From Gammaproteobacteria bacterium (GTDB lineage Bacteria > Pseudomonadota > Gammaproteobacteria > HK1): DNA of 7,339 nucleotides. Below are positions 1-5,235 of this stretch, piece by piece. The notes under the pieces are model-generated. The model ran no database searches and was not told where the DNA came from. It saw only the letters and a program-made list of their open reading frames with translations. Numbering within the stretch: the stretch's first letter is position 1; every line of letters begins with the position of its first letter. The stretch covers positions 1 to 7,339 of the forward strand of contig JAJECB010000248.1 of NCBI GenBank assembly GCA_022822245.1, written 5' to 3'. The position numbers were made by a program, and so were the translations under genes.

Positions 1-410
1 CCTATCTCGGGATGCAGGACCAGTACTACACCTTCAGCATGTTCGACGCCCAGGCGTGGTACGTCCGCGACGTCATCCTGGGACGGATCGAGCTGCCGTC
101 CCGCGAGGACATGGAAGCGGACTCCGCCGCCTGGCGGGCGCGCGAGGAGGCCCTCGCGGACCCGATCCAGGACATCGACTTCCAGACCGACTACTGCAAG
201 GACCTCTCCGCCCCGACCGACTACGAGATCGACTGGGACGTGCAGTCGGACAACTTCAAGCACTGGGAGCACCACAAGGAGGAGGACATCGCGACGTACC
301 GCGACCACGCGCACCGTTCGCCGGTCACCGGCACGCAGGCGCCGAACCACCACACGGCGTGGTGGGACGCCCTTGACGACTCCCTCGAAACGTTCATGGA
401 CAACCGCTAA
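1..410 (+). CDS. tmm: Trimethylamine monooxygenase-like flavin monooxygenase (C-terminal part)
   Basis: Enzymes of this family use FAD, NADPH and O2 to convert trimethylamine to TMAO in the cytoplasm; many also oxidise dimethyl sulfide or indole. The reading frame is open from the left edge (first whole codon at 3, Tyr) to a TAA at 408-410, giving about 135 residues. Bacterial Tmm is around 450 residues, so the FAD- and NADPH-binding motifs lie outside the window. Recognition rests on two conserved C-terminal blocks: YLGMQDQYYTFSMFDAQAWY near the left edge, followed by VRDVILGRIELPS, and the tail block RSPVTGTQAPNHH, followed by a TAWWDALDDS stretch. The internal ATG at 12 is not a start, because homology continues upstream of it. 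The gene is followed by a GC-rich hairpin and converges on a TPR-like gene. A related flavin N-oxygenase with another amine substrate cannot be excluded from the C-terminus alone. Confidence 0.85.
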   Translation, partial: YLGMQDQYYTFSMFDAQAWYVRDVILGRIELPSREDMEADSAAWRAREEALADPIQDIDFQTDYCKDLSAPTDYEIDWDVQSDNFKHWEHHKEEDIATYRDHAHRSPVTGTQAPNHHTAWWDALDDSLETFMDNR

Positions 411-470
411 GGCCGGGCCGGGCGCGGCTCGGGGCGCCCCGCCGCCCCGGGCCGCCGCCCGGCCTCGCGA
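411..470. terminator. GC-rich hairpin between convergent genes
   Basis: The 60 bp between the tmm stop and the TPR-like gene stop are almost pure G and C. GGCCGGGC at 411-418 is the exact reverse complement of GCCCGGCC at 457-464. Inside it lies the 12-bp perfect palindrome CGGGGCGCCCCG at 430-441. There is no T-run on either side, so this is not a canonical intrinsic terminator. Its place between two convergent stops suggests a two-way transcription barrier. Confidence 0.4.
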
Positions 471-1103
471 TCACGAGGGGACTTTAGAGGCCCCCTCCAC
501 CGGACCGCCCGCCGCGACGAGGAGCACGGCCCCCAGCAGCCGGCGCCAATCGTTGAAGCCCGGGGGACGCTCCCGCCGCCATCGTTCGAGCCGGTCCGAC
601 CCGTCGGGCCGGCCGTCGCGTCGCGCGACGAGGACCGCCCTCCCCTCCTCCGCCAGCGTCCGGTAGCGCTCCCGCGGGAACCGGTCGTAGGCACCCGGGT
701 GCTTGGACTCGAGGCGCAGGTGAAACGTGGAGCTCCGCGCCCGGGCGACGGGCGCGAGGGACTCGACCCACTCCTCTCCCGCATCCCAGAGAGCGAGCGC
801 TTCCTCGATGCACCGCGCCGCCGCCGCCGTATCGCCCGCCCATCGCTCGGCGACCGCGAGGTTCGCCAGGCTGGTCGCGTGCCGCAGGTCGCCGGAGGGC
901 AGATGCTCGCGGGCAAGATCGCGGGCGCCTCGCCACAGCTCCGCGGCCTCCGCCGAATCGCCGGCCCGCTCGCACTCCGCGGCCGCTTCCTGCACCTGCT
1001 CCCAGATGACTTCCGCGTTCGTCCACCCGGCCCGCTCGAGGGCGGCCGGGTCGTGAACCGTGGTGGCAACTGTCTCGGGAGTCTTCTTCGACGCATTGCC
1101 CAT
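471..1103 (-). CDS. TPR-like helical-repeat protein, function unknown
   Basis: A 210-residue protein, probably cytoplasmic, with no signal peptide. Residues about 32-68 and 76-107 form two helix-turn-helix units with TPR-style small and aromatic residues (AECERAGDSAEAAELWRGA; LANLAVAERWAGDTAAAARC), suggesting a short TPR scaffold for protein binding. The second half (about 130-190) is charged, rich in Arg and Trp, and includes KHPGAYDRFPRERYR; I do not recognise this part. It ends with a short hydrophobic stretch (189-198). The ATG at 1103-1101 is supported by a GGAG ribosome binding site 8 nt upstream; the stop is TGA at 473-471. It converges on tmm and diverges from the Lon-domain gene. Composition matches the neighbours (4 lysines). 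The helical-repeat call is by pattern only; partner and process are unknown. Confidence 0.75.
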   Translation of the reverse strand: MGNASKKTPETVATTVHDPAALERAGWTNAEVIWEQVQEAAAECERAGDSAEAAELWRGARDLAREHLPSGDLRHATSLANLAVAERWAGDTAAAARCIEEALALWDAGEEWVESLAPVARARSSTFHLRLESKHPGAYDRFPRERYRTLAEEGRAVLVARRDGRPDGSDRLERWRRERPPGFNDWRRLLGAVLLVAAGGPVEGASKVPS

Positions 1104-1111
1104 GGCATGGG

Positions 1112-1115
1112 CTCC
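1112..1115 (-). promoter_or_regulatory. Ribosome binding site GGAG of the TPR-like gene
   Basis: On the minus strand GGAG is followed by 8 nt and then the ATG at 1103. This decides the start: another ATG 5 nt further upstream is out of frame. It is one of the clearer Shine-Dalgarno matches in the window. Confidence 0.6.
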
Positions 1116-1144
1116 GGATGGGAGGATCGAGACGAGAGAGTCAA
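1116..1144 (-). promoter_or_regulatory. Weak sigma70-type promoter candidate for the TPR-like gene
   Basis: On the minus strand TTGACT (1144-1139, 5 of 6 to TTGACA, preceded by TT) is followed after 17 nt by CCATCC (1121-1116), a poor -10. The position, just upstream of the ribosome binding site, is reasonable. The -10 mismatch keeps confidence low. Confidence 0.2.
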
Positions 1145-1356
1145 AACCCTGGGGACGGCCTCGTCAATCCCGGCCCCGGGTCCACCCGGAGCGAACGGGA
1201 ATGCGGCCCGGCCGAGAGGGGCCGCGCGTTGCGCCACGGGCCCAAGTGTGCGAAGGATGGGACGGAATCAGGGGAAATCACGGGAGCAATGGGCGACCGG
1301 ATTACGAACGAAGCTCGGCTCGGGCGCGCGGGCGTCGCGGCGGTGCCGTCTTCCCG

Positions 1357-1375
1357 CGCGGGCCTCCAGCCCGCG
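1357..1375. repeat. REP-like inverted repeat (7-bp stem, 5-nt loop)
   Basis: CGCGGGC (1357-1363), loop CTCCA (1364-1368), and GCCCGCG (1369-1375) form a perfect 7-bp stem. About 30 bp downstream is GGACAAGATGCCTGCG (1405-1420). As I recall, the pair 'CGCGGGC-nnCCA-GCCCGCG' and 'GACAAGATG' occurs as dispersed intergenic palindromic repeats in several GC-rich bacterial genomes. Only one copy is visible here, so repeat status is inference from motif form and intergenic position. Confidence 0.35.
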
Positions 1376-1511
1376 TCGATCCGAACACCCGTCGTGATTC
1401 ACGCGGACAAGATGCCTGCGCGGCGAGGAAACCTGCGGCGCCAAAGCCGGTCTCAGGACCGTTCACGCGAACATTCTCAGTGCCGGGATGTCAGGTGAGA
1501 CGCGCGCGACG

Positions 1512-2126
1512 ATGAGCGAGCTCCCGATCTTTCCCCTCGGCACGGTCCTCTTTCCCGGAGGGCCGCTTCCGCTCCGGATCTTCGAGCCGCGCTACCTCGA
1601 CATGGTGAGCGAGTGCCTCCGCAACGAGCGCCCGTTCGGAGTCTGCCTCATCCGCTCGGGCTCGGAGGTCGGCGAACCGGCGGAGCCTCACCCGACCGGC
1701 ACCCTCGCCCGCATCGCGGATTGGGGCCGGGACGACCGCGGCCTCCTCACCGTCGAGGCGGTGGGAGAGGCGAGATTCCGGCTCCACGGCACGCGGACCG
1801 CACCGGACCGCCTGCTCGTCGGGGAGTGCGAGCCGCTCGCGGAGACGCCGGGCGAGGTCCCCGACCCCTACCGGCCGCTTGCACGCCTCGCCCGGGTCCT
1901 GACCGAACGCTTCGCCGAGCGGTACCGGCTCGCTCCGCCACCGCCGGACGAGGACTCGGCGGACGCCGCACCCTGGACCGGGTACCGTCTCGCGGAGCTC
2001 CTCCCGATCCCGATGCCGCACCGCCAGCACCTCCTCGAGATGGACGATCCGGTCGCGCGGCTTCGCCGGATCGACCGGGTGGTCGCCCTGATGGCGGAGG
2101 CGGCGCGAAGCGACGAGTCCAAGTGA
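1512..2126 (+). CDS. Stand-alone Lon substrate-binding (N-terminal) domain protein
   Basis: A 204-residue cytoplasmic protein consisting only of the Lon N-terminal domain, without the ATPase and protease parts. Residues 4-28 carry the family signature (LPIFPLGTVLFPGGPLPLRI then FEPRYLDMV), GTLARI is at 63-68, and a helical C-terminal section (AELLPIPMPHRQHLLEMDDP at 161-180) ends the fold. In Lon this domain recognises unfolded substrates; the role of free-standing versions is not settled, with adaptor or chaperone-like functions usually proposed. I chose the ATG at 1512 over the in-frame ATG at 1488, because family similarity begins right after it and AGGTGAG (1493-1499) lies 12 nt upstream, a slightly long but usable spacing. 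The stop is TGA at 2124-2126. It appears to be monocistronic and converges on pdxH. Family assignment is firm; biological role is not. Confidence 0.88.
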   Translation: MSELPIFPLGTVLFPGGPLPLRIFEPRYLDMVSECLRNERPFGVCLIRSGSEVGEPAEPHPTGTLARIADWGRDDRGLLTVEAVGEARFRLHGTRTAPDRLLVGECEPLAETPGEVPDPYRPLARLARVLTERFAERYRLAPPPPDEDSADAAPWTGYRLAELLPIPMPHRQHLLEMDDPVARLRRIDRVVALMAEAARSDESK

Positions 2127-2135
2127 GCCGCGGCG

Positions 2136-2153
2136 GGCCGGTCCGGACCGGCC
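2136..2153. terminator. 18-bp perfect palindrome between convergent genes
   Basis: GGCCGGTCCGGACCGGCC is a perfect self-complementary 18-mer starting 9 bp after the Lon-domain gene stop. In RNA from either strand it folds into a strong hairpin. ACGGACG (2158-2164) and CGTCCGT (2201-2207) add a second possible stem before the pdxH stop at 2221. There is no T-tract, so efficiency as an intrinsic terminator is uncertain. The location between converging genes favours two-way termination. Confidence 0.45.
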
Positions 2154-2220
2154 GCGCACGGACGCGCGCGAGCCACGGCCGGACGCCTGCCCGAGCGGCC
2201 CGTCCGTCCGAAACGCCCGT

Positions 2221-2811
2221 TCAGGGATTCAGCAGGTAGCGGCGCCAGCCGCCGCCGTCGGTCCGCTCGTAGCAGTCGCGCTCGTTCAGACGGTGGTCGC
2301 CCGGCCGCCAGAACTCGATACGCTCCGGCACGACCCGGTAGCCCCGCCAGTGCGGGGGGCGGGGAACCGGGCCACCCGCGAAGCGGCGCTCGTGCCCGGC
2401 GTAGCGCTCGTTCAGCTCCTCGCGCGACGCGAGCGGCGCGGACTGGTCCGAAGCCCATGCCCCGAGGCAGCTCTCGCGCCGGCGGCTCGCCCAGTAAGCA
2501 TCGGACTCCGCCTCCGATACGGGCACGACCGAACCCTCGACGAGCACCTGCTCGAACAGCGTCTGCCAGAAGAAGGCGAGCGCGGCCCGCGGGTTCTCGC
2601 CGAGGTCGCGGCCCTTGCGGCTGTGGGCGTTGGTGTAGAAGACGAACCCCCGCTCGTCCGCGCCCTTGAGGAGCACGGTGCGCGCCGACGGCCGCCCCTC
2701 ACCGTCCGCCGTCGCGAGGGTCACCGCGGTCGGTTCGCTCGCCTCCGTCTCTCCCGCGCGGGCGAACACCTCTTCGAACCGCGCGAGCGCTTCCCGCAAG
2801 AGATCCGTCAT
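2221..2811 (-). CDS. pdxH: Pyridoxamine 5'-phosphate oxidase
   Basis: An FMN-dependent cytoplasmic enzyme that oxidises pyridoxamine or pyridoxine phosphate to pyridoxal 5'-phosphate with O2, the last step of DXP-dependent vitamin B6 synthesis and of salvage. At 196 residues it is slightly short (E. coli about 218), trimmed at the N-terminus. FMN-site motifs are present: R44-TVLLK (44-49), YT (59-60), SRKG (64-67), Gln88, ASDQ (120-123), Trp168 and Arg178. Substrate-site counterparts of E. coli Tyr129, Arg133, Ser137 and Arg197 are Tyr106, Arg110, Ser114 and Arg174. The usual RLHDR motif reads RLNER here, so the counterpart of His199 is Asn176. The start ATG overlaps the serB stop as ATGA, with a weak GGA 5 nt upstream, so translation is probably coupled to serB. 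It is the last gene of the tatD-serB-pdxH unit. Confidence 0.95.
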   Translation of the reverse strand: MTDLLREALARFEEVFARAGETEASEPTAVTLATADGEGRPSARTVLLKGADERGFVFYTNAHSRKGRDLGENPRAALAFFWQTLFEQVLVEGSVVPVSEAESDAYWASRRRESCLGAWASDQSAPLASREELNERYAGHERRFAGGPVPRPPHWRGYRVVPERIEFWRPGDHRLNERDCYERTDGGGWRRYLLNP

Positions 2812-3761
2812 TTTCCGTCGATGTCCCGATCGTTCATGCCGAGGAGGTACAGGATACCGTCAAGCCCGAAGTTCTCGATGACGTGGTCCGCCCTTTCCCG
2901 GAGGATCGGACGCGGCCCGAACCCGACCCCGAGCCCCGCCGCGCGCAGCATCTCGACGTCGTTCGCCCCGTCTCCGACCGCCGCCACCTCCTCGCGGGCG
3001 AGACCTTCGCGCGCCGCCGTCTCGCGCACGAACGCCGCCTTGGCCGCGCCGTCGATGACGTCGCCCACGATCTCGCCGGTGAGCCGGCCATCGCGAATCG
3101 CGAGCTCGTGGGCACGGACGTGGTCGAAGCGAAATCCGAAGCGCTCCGCGAGCCGCCGCGCGAACCATGCGAATCCGCCCGAGACCACCGCGATGCGGTA
3201 GCCGTGCCGGTCGAGGGCGGCAAGCAGCCGCTCCGCTCCCGGGGAGAGGGGGAGGCGGCAGGCGATTTCCTCGAGCGTCTCGACGGGGAGCCCCGCTACC
3301 CGTTCGAGGCGCGCCCGAAACGCCCCGCGGAACTCGATCTCCCCCCGCATCGCGGCGTCGGTGATCGCGGCCACCTCCCGTTCGGCCCCCGCCGCCCGTG
3401 CGAGCTCGTCGATGCCCTCCGCATCGACGAGGGTGGAGTCCATGTCGAGGCAGACGAGCCGCCGCCCGCGGCGCGAACCGTCTTCACGCTGCACGCAGGC
3501 GTCGACACCCGCCCCTTCGAACGCCGACCGCACGGCGTCCCGGAGCCGGGCGATGTCCCGCATCGGCCCGCTCGCGACGATGTCGAGCGCCCGGCAGCCC
3601 TCCCCTTCCGGTCCGGGAGCCGGCGGGTCGCCCGGCCACTGGCCGGAGAGGCACCTCGCGCCCTCGATCCGGACCCCCGCGCGAGAAAGCACCTCCTCGG
3701 CACGCGCGAAGTGCCCTCCCTCGATGCTCGGACCGAGCAGGGTGATCGCGTACCGGTACAT
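2808..3761 (-). CDS. serB: Phosphoserine phosphatase SerB
   Basis: A HAD-family phosphatase that hydrolyses O-phospho-L-serine to serine, the last step of serine synthesis from 3-phosphoglycerate; cytoplasmic and Mg-dependent. With the ATG at 3761 it has 317 residues, close to E. coli SerB (322). Residues 1-90 form an ACT-like N-terminal region with a Pro/Gly-rich loop (45-56). The HAD core follows: motif I LDMDSTLV with nucleophile Asp106 and acid/base Asp108, motif II VVSGG with Ser194, Lys241 for motif III, and motif IV VGDGANDVEML with Asp264 and Asp268. The cap contains EGIDELARAAG and AMRGEIEF, as in other SerB proteins. The frame extends upstream to 3857, but that would overlap tatD by 67 bp and adds unrelated sequence; MYRYAITLLG fits the family start. 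No strong Shine-Dalgarno is visible. It lies 29 bp after tatD and overlaps pdxH by 4 bp. Confidence 0.95.
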   Translation of the reverse strand: MYRYAITLLGPSIEGGHFARAEEVLSRAGVRIEGARCLSGQWPGDPPAPGPEGEGCRALDIVASGPMRDIARLRDAVRSAFEGAGVDACVQREDGSRRGRRLVCLDMDSTLVDAEGIDELARAAGAEREVAAITDAAMRGEIEFRGAFRARLERVAGLPVETLEEIACRLPLSPGAERLLAALDRHGYRIAVVSGGFAWFARRLAERFGFRFDHVRAHELAIRDGRLTGEIVGDVIDGAAKAAFVRETAAREGLAREEVAAVGDGANDVEMLRAAGLGVGFGPRPILRERADHVIENFGLDGILYLLGMNDRDIDGK

Positions 3762-3790
3762 CCCCACGGAGGTCCGGCGGTCGGGCGCCG

Positions 3791-4621
3791 CTACCGCGGG
3801 TCGGAACCGGCCCCCGCAACCGCGCCGGCGGCCGGAGGCAGGCCGAAGAACGCGCACGCGGTCGCGGTGGTCCGCGCCGCGAGCGCCTCCGCCGTCTCGC
3901 CGGTCGCGCTCGCCACCGCCCCCGCGATGTGGGCGAGGAGCGCGGGCTCGTTCCGGCGGCTCCGGGGGCGCGGGCGGAGGTCGCGCGGCAGGAGATAGGG
4001 GGAATCGGTCTCCAGCATCAGCCGGTCAGCCGGGATCCGGCCCGCGAGATCGCGCAGGTGCAGGCCGCGGCGCTCGTCGCAGATCCAGCCGGTGATCCCG
4101 ACGTGGAGATCGAGGTCGAGGTAGGCATCGAGGTCCTCGCGGTTGCCGGTGAAGCAGTGGATCACGGCCGGCCCGAGCCGGTCGCGGACGGGCCTCAGGA
4201 TCTCGACGAAGCGGCGGCGCGCGGCGCGCTCGTGCAGGAAGACGGGAAGCCCGAGCCGGGCCGCGATCTCGAGCTGCGCCTCGAATGCCCGTTCCTGGTC
4301 GGGTCGCGGCGAGAAGTCGCGGTAGAAGTCGAGGCCGGTCTCGCCGACCGCGACCACCTCCTCGCGCCCCGCGAGCGCTTCGATCGCGGCCGACGCCGCG
4401 CCGTCGAAGGACGCCGCCTCGTGGGGGTGGACGCCCGCGGTGGCCCGGAGCCGGCTTGGATGGCGGCGGGCGAGCGCCGCGGCCGCCTCGCTGTCCGTCC
4501 GGCTGGTGCCGGTCACGACGATGCGGCCGACTCCGGAACGGGCCGCCCGCTCGAGGACTTCGTCGAGATCGGACGCAAAGGACTCGTGGCAGAGGTTCGC
4601 GCCGATGTCGATGAGATCCAT
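3791..4621 (-). CDS. tatD: TatD-family metal-dependent hydrolase (3'-5' exonuclease type)
   Basis: TatD proteins are TIM-barrel amidohydrolase-fold enzymes; E. coli TatD is a Mg-dependent 3'-5' DNA/RNA exonuclease linked to repair of oxidised DNA. This 276-residue protein tracks E. coli TatD motif by motif: MDLIDIGANL at the start, TAGVHPH (61-67), VGETGLDFYRDFS (92-104), PVFLHERAARRRF (126-138), VIHCFTGNRED (153-163), GITGWICDERRG (175-186), ETDSPYLLPRDL (204-215) and SRRNEPA (221-227). Likely catalytic or metal residues are Glu94, His130, His155 and Asp206. The first strand reads DIGANL rather than the DxHxHL of YcfH/YjjV relatives, which supports TatD proper. HERAAR replaces the more usual H-x-RDAH. 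A non-conserved Ala/Gly tail follows residue 260. It is the first gene of the unit; I see no clear Shine-Dalgarno before the ATG at 4621. The stop is TAG at 3793-3791. Confidence 0.93.
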   Translation of the reverse strand: MDLIDIGANLCHESFASDLDEVLERAARSGVGRIVVTGTSRTDSEAAAALARRHPSRLRATAGVHPHEAASFDGAASAAIEALAGREEVVAVGETGLDFYRDFSPRPDQERAFEAQLEIAARLGLPVFLHERAARRRFVEILRPVRDRLGPAVIHCFTGNREDLDAYLDLDLHVGITGWICDERRGLHLRDLAGRIPADRLMLETDSPYLLPRDLRPRPRSRRNEPALLAHIAGAVASATGETAEALAARTTATACAFFGLPPAAGAVAGAGSDPR

Positions 4622-4730
4622 GGGCGGGGGAGGATATCATTCCGCCGGTCCCGGCCCCTTCCGAATCGACGCGCACCCCGGCGCCGCGCGGGGCGACACG
4701 AGACGAACGCGCGGCAGACGAGAATCCCCG
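4622..4730. promoter_or_regulatory. Divergent promoter region, tatD unit versus small membrane protein
   Basis: These 109 bp separate the divergent starts of tatD and the membrane-protein gene, so both promoters should lie here or just inside the genes. The only AT-richer spot is GGATATCATTCC (4632-4643), which reads GATAT on both strands and could serve as a -10. No well-spaced TTGACA-like -35 was found for either direction. The function is inferred from gene arrangement. Confidence 0.35.
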
Positions 4731-5132
4731 ATGTCCGAACCCGCTCCCCGCCGCGCACCGTCTCTTCGCGAACGAATCCTCGAGCTCGGCACGCTCCGGG
4801 TCGCCCTCCTTGCGGCGATCGCGGTCCTCGTTGCAAGCGCCCCTTTCGCCTCGCTTCACCCCGGGGCGTTCGACGTGTCCGTGGCGCTTGCCGGCGACGA
4901 CGGTCCGTTCTCCGCGCCCGGAGCCATCTGGCTCACCCTCGTCGCCCCTCCGCTCGCGGTGATGATGGCCTTCGTGGTGCCGCTCGACATGCTGATGACC
5001 CGGATCTACATGACCGACAAGGAGGGCGCCGAGCGAGCGCGCTATCGCCGAATCCTTGCCGCCGAGGCCCTCGCCCTCCTTGTCCTGGTCGCGGCGTGGG
5101 CTCCCTTCTTCGTCTCGCTCCTCTCTCTCTAG
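4731..5132 (+). CDS. Small three-helix membrane protein, function unknown
   Basis: A 133-residue inner-membrane protein I cannot assign to a family. It begins with a basic cytoplasmic stretch (1-20, RRAPSLRERI). Three hydrophobic segments follow, at about 22-42 (LRVALLAAIAVLVASAPFA), 65-84 (IWLTLVAPPLAVMMAFVV) and 109-131 (LAAEALALLVLVAAWAPFF). Between helices 2 and 3 is a charged loop, LDMLMTRIYMTDKEGAERAR, probably cytoplasmic by the positive-inside rule, putting the C-terminus outside. The ATG at 4731 was chosen because the longer frame upstream runs antisense into tatD and is Arg-rich shadow sequence; only a weak GAG lies upstream. The stop is TAG at 5130-5132. It diverges from tatD and converges on the ABC-transporter unit, so it is probably transcribed alone. 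Clear helices and ordinary membrane-protein composition support a real gene. Confidence 0.72.
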   Translation: MSEPAPRRAPSLRERILELGTLRVALLAAIAVLVASAPFASLHPGAFDVSVALAGDDGPFSAPGAIWLTLVAPPLAVMMAFVVPLDMLMTRIYMTDKEGAERARYRRILAAEALALLVLVAAWAPFFVSLLSL

Positions 5133-5182
5133 ACGGCCGGTCCGCGCTTCGTTGACGCGCGGGGAAAGTCGTGGAGCCGTTC

Positions 5183-5218
5183 GTGGCGGCCGGCGTGCTC
5201 GACAGCGCAGCCGGCCAC
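5183..5218. terminator. Hairpin between convergent genes
   Basis: GGCCGGC (5188-5194) pairs with GCCGGCC (5210-5216) around a 15-nt loop, flanked by GTGG (5183-5186) and CCAC (5215-5218), which allow an alternative pairing with a bulge. It lies in the 103-bp gap between the membrane-protein stop and the stop of the opposing 270-residue protein. No T-run is present. Position and stem strength suggest a two-way terminator. Confidence 0.4.
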
Positions 5219-5235
5219 GGCCCCGGCCCGCGGCG

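Larger units (their letters stand above)
1104..1511. other. Divergent non-coding region between the TPR-like and Lon-domain genes
   Basis: These 408 bp separate two divergent genes and must hold both promoters. Open frames cross it, as expected at this GC content, but their translations are Arg/Gly/Pro-rich and show no recognisable family, so I read it as non-coding. The left part carries the TPR gene's ribosome binding site and a weak promoter candidate. The middle (about 1240-1320) is somewhat less GC-rich, with GGAATCAGGGGAAATCACG and GGATTACGAACGAAG; I find no convincing -35/-10 pair there for the rightward gene. The right part (1350-1440) holds the inverted repeat listed separately. No tRNA, riboswitch or other RNA fold was recognised. 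Confidence 0.5.

Noticed and set aside
1488..1511. An earlier start for the Lon-domain protein at ATG 1488
   Set aside because: No Shine-Dalgarno precedes it, the added residues are not part of the conserved domain, and the AGGTGAG that serves the ATG at 1512 lies inside this stretch.
3762..3857. A longer SerB starting at 3857
   Set aside because: It would overlap tatD and add 32 Arg-rich residues foreign to the family; the start at 3761 gives the normal SerB length.
4632..4643. GATATCAT as a promoter -10 for the divergent genes
   Set aside because: No -35 element at a proper distance was found in either direction, so I kept only a general divergent-promoter entry.
5117..5131. CT-repeat tract at the end of the small membrane-protein gene as a phase-variation tract
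   Set aside because: Only about five uninterrupted CT units occur, at the very last codons, where slippage would change little.
2293..5155. Long plus-strand frames opposite pdxH, serB and tatD (for example 2883-3998 and 3929-5155)
   Set aside because: They lie antisense to three firmly identified enzymes and show only Arg/Pro/Ala-rich low-complexity translations.
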